Source: Clostridiaceae bacterium (GTDB taxonomy: Bacteria; Bacillota; Clostridia; Lachnospirales; Lachnospiraceae). Taken from it: a stretch of DNA of 64,000 nt. Positions 45,853-55,249 of the stretch are shown one piece after another. Under the pieces are notes generated by a model. The model was not told the origin of the DNA and did no database searches. It worked only from the letters and a program-made list of their open reading frames with translations. The position numbers and the translations under genes are program-made. Location: NCBI GenBank assembly GCA_910575585.1, contig CAJTGF010000022.1, positions 1 to 64,000 on the forward strand, read 5' to 3'. Each line of letters starts with the position of its first letter. The first letter of the stretch is position 1.

Positions 45853-46878
45853 ATGGGAAAAAAGAACGTAACCTTTGACGATATCGCAAAATACACAAAT
45901 TTCTCCAAAACCACCATCTCCAGGTATTTTAACAATCCTGACTCCCTGACTTTGGAGAACCAGCAGATTATCTCCGACGCTCTGGAAGCGCTGAATTATA
46001 AAGAGAATAAGGTCGCCCGCATCCTGGCCAATGGAAAGACAGAGTTTGTAGGCGTCATCATCCCCAATCTGTATATGCATTACTACGCCCAGATGTTATC
46101 GGAGATCCTGGCCACCTATGAACGGTTCGGGTACAAGTTTTTGGTATTTGAGGGGAACCAGGACAAGGCTGTTGAGCAGCAGTATATCCAGGAGCTGCTG
46201 GCCTACAAGATTGAGGGGCTTATTGTCTTAAGCCATACCATTTCCTCACAGGAGCTGGCCTCCTACAATATCCCCACGGTCACCATAGAGCGGGAGGACC
46301 AATATACCTGCAGCGTGAATACGGACAATTATATGGGAGCTGTACAGGCTGCCAGCCTGCTGTTCAAAAACGACTGCGACATCCTGTTCCATCTTAACCA
46401 GCAAGTGTCGGAAACCACCCCGGGGTATCAGCGTATCCAGGGATTCTTAGATATCTGCCGGGAACACAGTCTGCCCCACAGGCTTATCCTTACCAGCTTT
46501 GGGAGAACTTATGAGGAAAATGAAAAGCGGCTGGGGGAGATCTTCCGGGAGTTGGAGGAAAACTACCACGGCAAAAAGAAAGGCGTATTTGTCTCCAATG
46601 ACACCCATGCCAATATCTTCTTAAATCTGCTCATACGCAAATACGGCCGCCTTCCGGAGGAATACCGGATCGTGGGGTTTGACGATTCCCCCATAGCCAG
46701 GTCCGCCATCGTTCCCATCAGCACCGTGGGACAGCAGATCGGGACCATTGCCCATCAGGCCATGGAACTTCTGGTAACGCAGATGAATGAGCGCAAAAAG
46801 AGAAAGCCAACGCCTTTAACCGAACCCATCCATCAGATCGTCGCCCCTGTGCTGATACGCAGGAGTACGACGGATTAG
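45853..46878 (+). CDS. LacI-family transcriptional regulator of the scr locus
   Basis: 341 residues. The N-terminal helix-turn-helix reads NVTFDDIAKYTNFSKTTISR with the hinge YKENKVARILANG, and a periplasmic-binding-like sugar domain follows (GVIIPNLYMHYYAQMLSEIL ... RIVGFDDSPIARSAI). It is divergent from scrB, and the intergenic region holds two matching palindromes, so it most likely represses the sucrose operon and itself until sugar phosphate or fructose binds. The ribosome site (AGAGGAA) is rather distant. Confidence 0.9.
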   Translation: MGKKNVTFDDIAKYTNFSKTTISRYFNNPDSLTLENQQIISDALEALNYKENKVARILANGKTEFVGVIIPNLYMHYYAQMLSEILATYERFGYKFLVFEGNQDKAVEQQYIQELLAYKIEGLIVLSHTISSQELASYNIPTVTIEREDQYTCSVNTDNYMGAVQAASLLFKNDCDILFHLNQQVSETTPGYQRIQGFLDICREHSLPHRLILTSFGRTYEENEKRLGEIFRELEENYHGKKKGVFVSNDTHANIFLNLLIRKYGRLPEEYRIVGFDDSPIARSAIVPISTVGQQIGTIAHQAMELLVTQMNERKKRKPTPLTEPIHQIVAPVLIRRSTTD

Positions 46879-46904
46879 GGCATGCAGCTGATGGGAATGC
46901 AGAC

Positions 46905-47043
46905 AGCCTTGCCCTGGAAGGAATCCGGAACATGCGGATTTACCTTCCAATGCAAGGCTGGTATGTTTGAAAATCGCTTTCCGCCAGATGACCAAATATG
47001 CCCCAAAGCGGGGCGTGCAGCTGACGGAAATGGACTTTCAAAC
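46905..47043. repeat. Compound hairpins between convergent genes
   Basis: Hairpin 1 (46905-46959) pairs AGCCTTGC with GCAAGGCT, GGAAGG with CCTTCC and AATCCG with CGGATT. Hairpin 2 is bounded by GTTTGAAA (46965-46972) and TTTCAAAC (47036-47043) and encloses a GCCCC/GGGGC stem. Related direct copies of GCAGCTGAYGG lie at about 46884 and 47018. No long T-tract is present. It fills the gap between the LacI gene and the chemoreceptor gene and may be another palindromic repeat family or a bidirectional terminator. Confidence 0.6.
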
Positions 47044-47048
47044 AGGCT

Positions 47049-48713
47049 CTATCTTAGGTGGAAAGTCCTGACCAGCTGCTTTAATGTACTGGCCTGAGTG
47101 CTTAATTCCTGGCTGGTAGCCGCGCTCTCCTCAGCTGTGGAAGAATTGGTCTGCACAACACTGGTGATCTGCCCCATCTCATTTTGGATCTGTTCCACTG
47201 CCTTGGCCTGGATCTGAGTATCGGCGGCGATCCCGTTGATGGTTTCTACGATCTCATGGGCGCCTGTTACTACGCTTTCCAACTGCCTGCCGGTGGCATC
47301 GGCAATCTGCGTTCCCTGGCTCACCGCAGTAATGGAACGCCCGATCAGCACGGAGGTAGACCGGGATGCCTCGGCGCTTTTCGCAGCCAGGTTGCGGACC
47401 TCGTCGGCAACCACGGCGAATCCTTTGCCCGCCGTGCCTGCGCGGGCAGCCTCTACCGCCGCATTCAGCGCAAGGATGTTGGTCTGGAACGCAATATCTT
47501 CTATGGTCTTTATGATCTTCTCTATCTCATTGGAACTGTCGGAAATCTCTCCCATAGCGGTTATCATCTCCCGCATCTTTTGATTCCCCTCCACAAGCTG
47601 GCGGCCCATGCCGTCAACCTGCTCTCTTGCGCGCTGGACATTTTCCGCGGTCTGCTTTACGCTGTCCGCAACAGACCGTATGGCCTCTTCCAGTTCCTCC
47701 ACAGCGGCGGTCTGCTCCACAGAACCCTGGCTGAGGGCCTGAGAGGCGGTGGACATCTGCTCCGCCCCGCCGGAGACATGTTCGGCGCTGGTTACGATCT
47801 GTCCCATGGTTGAATTGAGTTTTTGAAGGATATCGTTCAGGGATGTACGGATAGAAGCAAAATCCCCTACATACACCTGGGTGATCTGTCCCGTTAAGTC
47901 ACCGCCGGCGATATCTTCCAGCATATTGGATATCTCTCCGATATAATCTCTTAAACGCTTAAAGGTACTGTCAAAGCTTTTCGACAAAATTCCGATCTCA
48001 TCATTAGAATCGATTCCAGCTACAGCTCCGTGCTGCCGGTTCACCCCCAGATCCCCCTGCTCTAAAGTTTGTGCCAGTTCAGTCAGGTTATGGAGAGGCT
48101 GAGAGACCGTCTTTTTTATGTAGGCTCCGATGATCATAATTCCGATGATGATCAGTGTGATGCCGGTAATGCAGGACAACACAACTGTCAGACTCATCTG
48201 CCTTATTGCGGAAGACATGGAGATTCCGGCAAAAATAAGACCGTTGATCTGACCGTCGGAATCGTATGTGGGGACATAGGAGCAAAGATGTTCCTCCCCC
48301 AAAATAGTGGCCTGCCCGATATAGCTTTGGCCCTGTTTCAGCACAATGTCGGCAATATCGGAGGAAAGACGGGTACCTACAGCCCTCTGCCCGTTCTGCT
48401 GTATGGTGGTATAGGCCCGCTCATCCCCATGAAAAATGGTAAACTCACATCCCATCTCTGTCTTCAGCGCGTCCAAAAGCTCTGTCTTGTCATCATCGCC
48501 GGTGTAGGCGGCCAGCTCATAGGCCAGCACATTGGTCCCCCTTGCGCATTCGTCCTCCATCATGGACATGGTGAGCCGATAGAACATCAGCACGCACAAC
48601 ACCACAACCATAGTAATACTTACGCCCAGCATCGCCGCAACCAGATTGCCCACCTTGCGGCCAATATGTTTGATCTTCTGATCATCGTTTCTACTGTGTG
48701 TAATAGACGCCAT
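47049..48713 (-). CDS. Methyl-accepting chemotaxis protein
   Basis: 554 residues. An N-terminal membrane segment ([20 protein letters not shown]) precedes a small extracellular single-Cache-like sensor domain (about residues 50-185). A second membrane segment ([17 protein letters not shown]), a HAMP domain and the coiled-coil signalling domain follow, with the hairpin tip [20 protein letters not shown] and [11 protein letters not shown]. The ligand is unknown; small organic acids are common for this class. No che genes are nearby. GGAGAG precedes the ATG. Confidence 0.92.
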   Translation of the reverse strand: MASITHSRNDDQKIKHIGRKVGNLVAAMLGVSITMVVVLCVLMFYRLTMSMMEDECARGTNVLAYELAAYTGDDDKTELLDALKTEMGCEFTIFHGDERAYTTIQQNGQRAVGTRLSSDIADIVLKQGQSYIGQATILGEEHLCSYVPTYDSDGQINGLIFAGISMSSAIRQMSLTVVLSCITGITLIIIGIMIIGAYIKKTVSQPLHNLTELAQTLEQGDLGVNRQHGAVAGIDSNDEIGILSKSFDSTFKRLRDYIGEISNMLEDIAGGDLTGQITQVYVGDFASIRTSLNDILQKLNSTMGQIVTSAEHVSGGAEQMSTASQALSQGSVEQTAAVEELEEAIRSVADSVKQTAENVQRAREQVDGMGRQLVEGNQKMREMITAMGEISDSSNEIEKIIKTIEDIAFQTNILALNAAVEAARAGTAGKGFAVVADEVRNLAAKSAEASRSTSVLIGRSITAVSQGTQIADATGRQLESVVTGAHEIVETINGIAADTQIQAKAVEQIQNEMGQITSVVQTNSSTAEESAATSQELSTQASTLKQLVRTFHLR

Positions 48714-48897
48714 ATGTCTCTCTCCTGTTTACTGTTTTTATTCTTTCTATGTATAAAAATAAAGGAAAAGCCCCTCAATCCACTGGTCAAACATAATGCA
48801 TAATGCTCAACTAGCGGACGACAGACTGCTTGATAAGTATATCACAAACTGGTTGTAAATGGAAGCGGTTTTGGCAATGAAAATGGGATCTTTTGCT

Positions 48898-49545
48898 TCA
48901 CACTGCCACCCTTTTCACCCTCCGGTAAATCTCCAGCCCATCCCTTTTCCCAAAAGTCTTCACGGAATCCAGATACAGGATCTTTTTGCCTGCCCCTTTC
49001 TCCATCAGTCCCTGGATTGACCCAAGCTTTTCTTCATAGGCCGTATCTGCAAACTCTTTCTCCAGTATCTTCCGTATCCTCATCCGCTCTTCATATCTGG
49101 CAAATTCGGTCTCCAGTTTCACCGGCCTTAACTTCTCCCTGATCTGTGTCGTCCTGATCCGGTTCTCGTTAGCCGACAGAATGCACTGTTCCACATTAGT
49201 CCCTAAGATTACCTCCCTGAAAACTTTCCCCCTGCATCTCCAGTAATCCCTCACTGCCGTAAATCCCCGGTCTTTGCTGACAATGGCAGCCTTTCCCGAA
49301 TATCCGCTCCCAAAGATCTCTCCTGCCTTTGTGGCTATGTAAAAATCCAAACCATTCTTTCCCGTCTTTTTCAGCTTACATATATCCAGCCGGCAAAAAG
49401 ATTCCATAATCTGATGAAGACATCCCTGGTGGATCTGCTCGCAGGCCCGGCTGAAAAAAATGATCACAGTATCTTCTTTCAAAAGATATTCAGCCCCTTT
49501 CAGGCCCTCACTGCCCACATTTTCAAAGTCAATCAAAAAATACAT
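48898..49545 (-). CDS. PIN/NYN-like ribonuclease-fold protein
   Basis: 215 residues. The opening MYFLIDFENVGSEGLKG gives the first acidic residue of a NYN/PIN-type nuclease. Further acidic positions lie in KNGLDFYIATKAGE and AIVSKDRGFTAVRDYW, the layout of PIN-like domains. The C-terminal third is basic and helical. It probably cleaves RNA in the cytoplasm, or is an inactive relative. There is no antitoxin gene beside it. The call rests on the DFENV start and spaced acids. Confidence 0.65.
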   Translation of the reverse strand: MYFLIDFENVGSEGLKGAEYLLKEDTVIIFFSRACEQIHQGCLHQIMESFCRLDICKLKKTGKNGLDFYIATKAGEIFGSGYSGKAAIVSKDRGFTAVRDYWRCRGKVFREVILGTNVEQCILSANENRIRTTQIREKLRPVKLETEFARYEERMRIRKILEKEFADTAYEEKLGSIQGLMEKGAGKKILYLDSVKTFGKRDGLEIYRRVKRVAV

Positions 49546-49598
49546 GTTCCGTCCTCCAGATCAAAATACCAGCATCGGATTCCTTCCTGAAAACATAT

Positions 49599-49883
49599 TT
49601 ATAGTAAGGGACTTACCGCTTCTAAAATAATCTCGGCTATCAGACTCACCAAAATCCCTCCAAGTATTGTACATATAACAATTCCAATTATAGGATGTCT
49701 GTATTCCCATTTCTTTAATTTCCAATATATCATCCTTTCAAAATTACTTTCTCTGTCCCTGATAGTTATAGGCCGTCTTTTTACATTTTGTAATAACAAG
49801 ATATACATGATAACCCGCTTCAATGTCTGTTCCTTAAAATTACTTTTACACGTCTCCACATATATCTCTTTGGCTGGATCCAT
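49599..49883 (-). CDS. Small hypothetical membrane protein
   Basis: 94 residues with one C-terminal membrane helix (IIGIVICTILGGILVSLIAE) after a basic cytoplasmic part (KLKKWEYRHP). The ATG at 49883 has GAGGG nine bases upstream; the longer frame starts directly on the ribosome site. It lies 30 bases after the AbiEi-like gene, where an AbiEii toxin would normally be, but has no nucleotidyltransferase motif. Function not recognised. Confidence 0.55.
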   Translation of the reverse strand: MDPAKEIYVETCKSNFKEQTLKRVIMYILLLQNVKRRPITIRDRESNFERMIYWKLKKWEYRHPIIGIVICTILGGILVSLIAEIILEAVSPLL

Positions 49884-49913
49884 GATCATCATCCCTCTTT
49901 TCGCTTGTGGATT

Positions 49914-50555
49914 TTAGTCCCCATCTTCCCACATATCTTGTAATGATACTCCTGCAAAAACTCCGCTATCATAAATACTCTTTATATTCAATATCTGCGC
50001 ATACCTTAACACGCGTTCATATTGACCCCTTTTCATCCTTTTAGGATCCATGATTTCTGCTACAAATCCACCGTCTGTATTTTTATAGTCAAGACGTATC
50101 ATATCACAGATACTGCGCTCAATATCATACATATTGTAACAGCCAAATTCTGTCTTCACATTCCTTAACCCAATCTGAAAATTACTGCCCGAAAAAAAAT
50201 GCCTTTCCACGGGAAAATTTAACTTTATTCTGCTTCTGTCCGTCCGTTCTGTGGCAACTGTTAAAAATTCGGGTTCTTCTTTTACTATTCCCTGATAAAA
50301 GCATGCGCTTTTCATTGATATAACTGCTCTGGGATTGCTTAGACACACTTCAATGCATTTGTAATCATACGGTTTCCCATAATCCTTCTGTATCAGCCAA
50401 TAGTAACCATGGCACACCTTTTCTAAATATCCCTCCGCTGCCAAAACAGCGATCTGCCGATTGGTAAACCCCTTATCCATCAGTACTCTGGTACTGATAT
50501 AGCCTCTGTAGTTTTTGTATAAATTATCTAATCTGCAATATGTATTAGTCCTCAT
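49914..50555 (-). CDS. AbiEi-type antitoxin/transcriptional regulator, without its toxin
   Basis: 213 residues. The N-terminal winged-helix domain (GYISTRVLMDKGFTNRQIAV then LAAEGYLEKVCHGYYWL) and the following AbiEi_1-like region (NPRAVISMKSACFYQG, EFGCYNMYDIERSICDMIRL) are typical of AbiEi antitoxins from type IV abortive-infection systems. No AbiEii nucleotidyltransferase gene follows. It may be a stand-alone regulator or the relic of a phage-defence module. AAAGGAA lies before ATG 50555. Confidence 0.75.
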   Translation of the reverse strand: MRTNTYCRLDNLYKNYRGYISTRVLMDKGFTNRQIAVLAAEGYLEKVCHGYYWLIQKDYGKPYDYKCIEVCLSNPRAVISMKSACFYQGIVKEEPEFLTVATERTDRSRIKLNFPVERHFFSGSNFQIGLRNVKTEFGCYNMYDIERSICDMIRLDYKNTDGGFVAEIMDPKRMKRGQYERVLRYAQILNIKSIYDSGVFAGVSLQDMWEDGD

Positions 50556-50672
50556 TCTATTCCTTTGATCTCTTAATAGTATTTTGCATTTTCTATTACA
50601 CATAGCTTAGCATTTTTCATTACACATGTCAATATCTATTTAGCTTTCGCCTTTAAAGTATGTCATTTCATC

Positions 50673-50715
50673 TTACACCGGCGAACTATCCCTCAGACAA
50701 AGCGCCCCCCAACCC
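50673..50715. repeat. 43-bp direct repeat, left copy (second subtilase 3' end)
   Basis: Matches 57937-57979 at 42 of 43 bases. On the minus strand it encodes the subtilase C-terminus GWGALCLRDSSPV and a stop, with no gene attached. Just to its right, 50716-50763 contains several TGTCAA/TTGACA-type short repeats of the kind found at IS ends. Together the pair brackets 7.2 kb of accessory DNA, as an attachment-site duplication would. Confidence 0.75.
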
Positions 50716-50763
50716 GCTAATGTCAAGTTAATGGCGCAAAATTGACGGTAAATTAGTGTCAAA

Positions 50764-50871
50764 TTATTTTATCATTTTCACCTTCTGAAAATACTTCTTA
50801 ATTTCCTTTCCTGTAATAAGATTACAGATATATGTCAACTCTTCATCTGTGAGCTTTTCAACATAATTCAT
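50764..50871 (-). pseudogene. Short ORF, probably N-terminal remnant
   Basis: 35 residues (MNYVEKLTDEELTYICNLIT then a lysine-rich tail) with a good AAGGAG site seven bases upstream, so it was probably the beginning of a real gene. The frame ends after KVKMIK beside IS-end-like repeats. I do not recognise the family. It lies between the direct repeat and the IS4 element. Confidence 0.4.
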
Positions 50872-50916
50872 TTTCATGCTCCTTATCTTCCGGATTTTGT
50901 TCTTATTATAAAATAT

Positions 50917-52523
50917 CTGGAGAGTAATAAGTTTGCACCATTAAGAAGCCAAGGAATCCCAGTAGATTCCTGACGTATCCTGTTGCTCCTGAATTATTTG
51001 TGTTATACGCAATTCCGGCCGTTTTTCCATAAATAGGGAAAAATATTTTTGCAAATGAGCCATAATTGCCGCCTCGGATACCCTTCCCCGGGAAGGCGTT
51101 CTTTGGTAACGCAGCTGCTCAGAGGACAGTTTCCCAGCCGAATAAACAGAAATCCCTTGGAGTATCCCCATAGCGATACATGATAGAGCCATGTGCATCT
51201 CAATTGCTCGGACTGCTTTCAGGATGGTTTTCTGACTCCTTTCGTCTTTCACATGCTCCAGGGGACCAGCCTCCCCCGTTTTCTGGTAATAGCTTAGTTT
51301 GGGCATATGTTTTGACCAGAAATGATAACAAAATGCCCCTATCTGCTGCTTCAGCTCCCGGAATGTACATTCGATTCGGAAACGATAGCTGTACAGGCGG
51401 ATAATGGACAGCGGTTCCAGCTCCAGGCTGGTACTTGCCAGGATATTTTGAATCCCGTTCATTTCTACCAGAACAAAACGTAATTCCTGATACAGTTTCT
51501 GACCCCAGAGCAGATCAACGCTGTAATATCGTATGGTTTCCTGCTTCCCATAGACTTCCACCCTCGTTTCCACAAAGCGGTCCTTATGGGAGACAAACAG
51601 TTCCCGAAGCCGGATGGCGGCTCCCTTTTTAGGGGGACGGCCCCTTCCTGGTTTTCTGGGAGCCGGTCTTTCATAGGCCATACAGGATTTTTTCGCTTTG
51701 GTGACAATCTCCAGACGGACAGAGCCGCTGCGGTTAAGAGCGCCCAGAGTCCGAAGCGCGGGCACGGTAAGGAAATACCGATCCAAAAGAAGGAGACAGT
51801 CCCCAAAGACCTGAGCGGCGCAGTAAGCGTCCCCTACCATCTTGAGAACATGAGACGCGAGAGAAACCGGTGCCCCTTTCCACTCATGGGCGGCCTGGAG
51901 GCCGTCATGGAGGCGGATACTTAAGGGAACACAGGCCCGGCATCCCGGGGTTCCAGCCAGAATCCCAAGCCCGCCAAACATATGACCATGGATATACTCA
52001 GGTTTTGCGGAATTTTCGGATTCCTGAAAGAGTTTCTTAACGCCAGGCATACGGCGTCCCTCCTTGGACTGTTTGACGCCGTCTCCAACCAGGACGTGGA
52101 AGTTTCCTTCGTTATAAAGAGGAAAGTCGTTTTTAACAACACAGAACCAGCGGAGGCGAATGGAATCTAAAGCCCAGGAGGAAGCCCTGAAAAAGTGAAT
52201 CAAGGAAGGATAGCAGGCCGGGGAGAGTGCCAGGTCACGGAGCACGGAGGTAACGCCAAGCTTGTCGGAGCGAAGCATAAAACCAATGCTAATGGTAACA
52301 AACCAGCGGAAGGAGGCCTTCCGGGAGAAACAGGATTCAAACTGACACAGGATTTTATCAATAAAATTTAGCATAATCGTATGGTAAACCACCAAAAAGT
52401 ATGGTACAATCATACATAGGATAACTCTTCTGGTGGTTTGTATCTTTCTTTAGTTTGGCAACTTAAAGATACCATAAATCCATACGGAAGAGTTATTTTT
52501 TTAGAGAACTTATTACTCACCAG
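50917..52523 (-). mobile_element. Complete IS4-family insertion sequence
   Basis: Inverted ends CTGGAGAGTAATAAGTT (50917-50933) and, on the other strand, CTGGTGAGTAATAAGTT (52507-52523) differ at one base. Together they enclose a single full-length transposase gene, about 1.6 kb in total. No target-site duplication is visible at the flanks, and the gene to its right is cut at its boundary, so a neighbouring deletion has occurred. Confidence 0.82.
50941..52413 (-). CDS. IS4-family transposase
   Basis: A 490-residue DDE transposase. The first catalytic Asp is in VGDGVKQSKEG, the second in LLLDRYFLTVPAL, and the third motif matches the IS4 Y-x2-R-x3-E-x6-K signature exactly (YSYRFRIECTFRELK). 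It is intact from end to end, unlike the copy at 6131-6743. The start may be internal (MLNFIDKILCQFE at 52374), since neither ATG has a strong ribosome site. It probably mobilises both copies. Confidence 0.9.
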   Translation of the reverse strand: MIVPYFLVVYHTIMLNFIDKILCQFESCFSRKASFRWFVTISIGFMLRSDKLGVTSVLRDLALSPACYPSLIHFFRASSWALDSIRLRWFCVVKNDFPLYNEGNFHVLVGDGVKQSKEGRRMPGVKKLFQESENSAKPEYIHGHMFGGLGILAGTPGCRACVPLSIRLHDGLQAAHEWKGAPVSLASHVLKMVGDAYCAAQVFGDCLLLLDRYFLTVPALRTLGALNRSGSVRLEIVTKAKKSCMAYERPAPRKPGRGRPPKKGAAIRLRELFVSHKDRFVETRVEVYGKQETIRYYSVDLLWGQKLYQELRFVLVEMNGIQNILASTSLELEPLSIIRLYSYRFRIECTFRELKQQIGAFCYHFWSKHMPKLSYYQKTGEAGPLEHVKDERSQKTILKAVRAIEMHMALSCIAMGILQGISVYSAGKLSSEQLRYQRTPSRGRVSEAAIMAHLQKYFSLFMEKRPELRITQIIQEQQDTSGIYWDSLAS

Positions 52524-53273
52524 TTCTGTAAAGGCTGTCGCCTTTACCTTATATATATACCAAATATCTTTTAAAATCTTTTTTTCACAAATTTTCTCTA
52601 TTTCTATATCTGAAGAATCAAAACAGATTCTTTTCGCACTTAGCAGAAAATAACTGCTTTCAATTTGTACATCTGCTCCATATGGCAGCTTCTTGCCTGT
52701 TTTTTGTACAAATATGCTACCAGAACGGTCGATTCCTCTCACATATTTAGGCCAAAAGTTCTTTAATTCACCTTCAACACTCAATTGATATTTGGGTGCT
52801 GGTATATTGCCAATATAAACATAGGTAATCGTCTCTAAATTCAATCGTTCAAAAGAATATACATAAGAGGTATCTTCGTTTCCCAAAGGTTGGATAATTA
52901 CCTGTTGTATCTCCTGCGCCTGTAATACAGATCGTGGAATATATAACAGTCCCAGTTCTAAATCAAATTGATTATCTGCAATGTTACATATTCGAATAGG
53001 CAGCTCATACTCTCTTGCATCATAGGTCATATGAACAGACGAGCCAAATGTTCTCTCTGGGCAATCCTTGCTCTTTTCTGATATTTTATGTCTAAAATGA
53101 CGAATATTTTTATCTCCATCTGTAAGTATTACATACTGACCACATAATTCGCACATAAATAATCCACTTACTGCTGAAACCGTTCCACCCGGATGTATCC
53201 TTGCTGCTTCGTTGGCTGTTATTCGTTTTCAGCCATGTTCTGACCACATAGAAACATGAGTTAATGAGGCCAT
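52524..53273 (-). pseudogene. CoiA-like zinc-finger gene broken by an internal TGA and an IS
   Basis: An excellent ribosome site (AGGAGGG) precedes ATG 53273, and the frame reads MASLTHVSMWSEHG, then TGA (53231-53229), then continues open as KRITANEAARIHPGGTVSAV into MCELCGQYVILTDGDKNIRH FRHK and KDCPERTF. The TGA most simply replaces a TGG Trp codon. The C-x2-C...H.RH...C arrangement resembles the N-terminal domain of competence protein CoiA-like nucleases. The 3' end is replaced by the IS4 element at 52523. It may have been a larger defence or DNA-processing protein. A shorter ORF from 53156 remains open. Confidence 0.65.
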
Positions 53274-53483
53274 TTTTCCCTCCTGTCAAGAGCTTATATG
53301 ATTTAGTACAATATCAGTTATTGTTATCCACTGTAATTGTTCCTTACTTGTGTTTATAAGCAGTATTATACCCTCATTTGGCAAAAAATGTTATAGATTA
53401 TTACATCGACATCAAATCATTGCCACATTGTCAAGTGGTAAATTCAATTTTTCTTGCATATATTTTTCTATTATGGCATAAAT

Positions 53484-53502
53484 AAGTAAGAAATTCTTAC
53501 TT
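53484..53502. promoter_or_regulatory. Palindromic operator before the AbrB/PIN module
   Basis: AAGTAAGAA-A-TTCTTACTT is a perfect inverted repeat just before the ribosome site of the antitoxin gene, the expected place for autoregulation by an AbrB-type antitoxin. Bases 53274-53483 are AT-rich with no gene. Confidence 0.6.
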
Positions 53503-53519
53503 GAAAGGGGCATAAGCAA

Positions 53520-53786
53520 ATGAACACACAAATATTAACAGTTTCTTCCAAGGGACAGATTTCTTTGCCGGTCAGCATCCGAAAACTCCTGTCGATTGAT
53601 ACTGGTGATAAACTGGTGGCATATGCTTCAGGAGATGTTATCATGCTCAAAACTTTAAAACTTCCTTCTGCTGAAGAATTTGAAGCCTCACTCGATGAAG
53701 CGCAAAAATGGACAAAGTCTGTTGGGTATAATGAAAATGATGTTAATGATATAATCAAATCGGTTAGAAAGAAGAAACGAGTATGA
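53520..53786 (+). CDS. AbrB/MazE-type antitoxin
   Basis: 88 residues. The swapped-hairpin DNA-binding domain is clear (ILTVSSKGQISLPVSIRKLL, SIDTGDKLVAY). The acidic C-terminal tail (EEFEASLDEAQKW) would bind and block the toxin. AAAGGGG precedes the ATG. Its stop overlaps the toxin start by four bases (ATGA), a standard toxin-antitoxin layout. A palindrome at 53484-53502 is its likely operator. Confidence 0.9.
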   Translation: MNTQILTVSSKGQISLPVSIRKLLSIDTGDKLVAYASGDVIMLKTLKLPSAEEFEASLDEAQKWTKSVGYNENDVNDIIKSVRKKKRV

Positions 53787-54187
53787 GAATTGTGATAGAT
53801 ACAAATGTCTTGATTTCCGGCGTGTTTTTTGGCGGGTTTCCGAGAAAAATTCTTAGTGCTGTTGTTGGTCAGAAGATAACAGCCTGTGCTACAGCAGAAA
53901 TTATTAACGAATATGAGGACATTGTACAAGAAATGATTAACAGAAAACAGGGGCATATCAATAGAACGATTTTAAGCCCGCTAATCAAAGCTATGGAAAT
54001 TATCGAACCTGTTACTCATGTTGAAATATGCCGTGACCCCGACGATAACAAATTTCTGGAATGTGCAAAAGATTCTCATGCTTTATAAATTATCAGCGGA
54101 GATAAGGATCTTCTTATAATAGAGAAATTTGAAAATGTTCAAATTGTAACAGCAAAAGATTTTTGCGAAAAATATTTTTCGGAATAA
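53783..54187 (+). pseudogene. PIN-domain toxin interrupted by an in-frame TAA
   Basis: The first 101 codons give a PIN ribonuclease start (MRIVIDTNVLISGVFFGG with the first catalytic Asp, ATAEIINEYEDI, CRDPDDNKFLECAKDSHAL). A TAA at 54086-54088 stands where most relatives have Tyr (HAL-Y-IISGDKDLL). The frame stays open past it through IISGDKDLLIIEKFENV to a second stop at 54185-54187. The final acidic motif is therefore lost and the toxin should be inactive unless the stop is read through. Bases 54188-54427 hold no gene. Confidence 0.8.
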
Positions 54188-54427
54188 TATTTTTATTTTT
54201 ACCACCATTCTTCTATACTATCTGCCAAATTGAAATGAGAAAATGCCTTTCAAAATAAAGGTATTCTCTCATTCTATACGATCATCTGAGTCCTAAATCT
54301 GGTCTCCTTACAATAAATAGCAAATCAACATCTATGCCATCTTTTATATACAGCATAAGGGGCTTGTTTCTGTTAATGATTCAATCATCATTACCCATTC
54401 TCATAATAAACTGCTTCCTGATTCCAT

Positions 54428-55216
54428 TTACTCATAAATTGTCTGCCGGCAGTCCGATTCTGTCTTTTCGTATTCCCCAGTCAAACCACGGATTGTAGTA
54501 TTGTTTTCCTTTATCTGCTCTTCTTTTGATTTCTCTTGAACTCTGGGAGCATTCGTTTCGCTAATTATTTCGTTTATTTCCCCTGATATTTTTACCGTAT
54601 TTGCTGTTAATTCGGCAGCCTTTTGCTGTAGCTGCGCAAGTTTCTCCTCTTTCTTAGCAGTTATTTCTGTATCTCCTGTTCTTCCTTTATCCATCTTTAT
54701 TTCGCTTTCCAGTACCCTGGCTTCTCCTTCTACCCGAGTCTGTGAGGATTGCACTGTCCTGATCTGGGACATTCCGGATGATAAATCTACCAAATTAGAT
54801 ATTTTCTCCTGCTCAATCTCCTGCTTCGTTTTCGGCTCGTCGTTTTTGGAGGACTGTACCTTTTCAGGCTGTCCGCTGTTTTGCCTTGCCATTTCCTGCG
54901 AAATTTGTTGTTCCAGTTCGTTTAGCTGTTCTTCATAAGACTCTAACATATCGTGAACGGATTTTATATCCTGCCCATTCTCAAGAGCAGAATTGACCCA
55001 CTGGTTTTTTCGTTCCAGTAAAGATTGTTTCTGTTCCATTAAATTTCTAATCCGGCTGTTGCTATTCTGCCCCAAAAAAGAAATCGTCACAGTGTCTCTA
55101 TCTCCCCCCCGCAGGTTACTGTTTCCACGATTTTCTGACTTCATCTGTCTTGTATTCCAAAACATTTGATTTCTGGAAAAGGAAGCACTCATAGTTTGAT
55201 ATCCCGTAATCTTCAT
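54428..55216 (-). CDS. Coiled-coil hypothetical protein
   Basis: 262 residues, almost wholly charged and helical with long predicted coiled coils (RIRNLMEQKQSLLERKNQW, EEQLNELEQQISQEMARQ, AKKEEKLAQLQQKAAELTA). There is no signal peptide or membrane segment. It lies 33 bases downstream of the histidine kinase on the same strand, so it is probably co-expressed with the two-component system. Function not recognised; a scaffold or regulated output is possible. Confidence 0.65.
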   Translation of the reverse strand: MKITGYQTMSASFSRNQMFWNTRQMKSENRGNSNLRGGDRDTVTISFLGQNSNSRIRNLMEQKQSLLERKNQWVNSALENGQDIKSVHDMLESYEEQLNELEQQISQEMARQNSGQPEKVQSSKNDEPKTKQEIEQEKISNLVDLSSGMSQIRTVQSSQTRVEGEARVLESEIKMDKGRTGDTEITAKKEEKLAQLQQKAAELTANTVKISGEINEIISETNAPRVQEKSKEEQIKENNTTIRGLTGEYEKTESDCRQTIYE

Positions 55217-55249
55217 ACTTCTATATCCACCTTTCTAAATTTATATATT

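Noticed and set aside
49599-50555. Complete AbiE abortive-infection system
   Set aside because: The AbiEii nucleotidyltransferase is absent.
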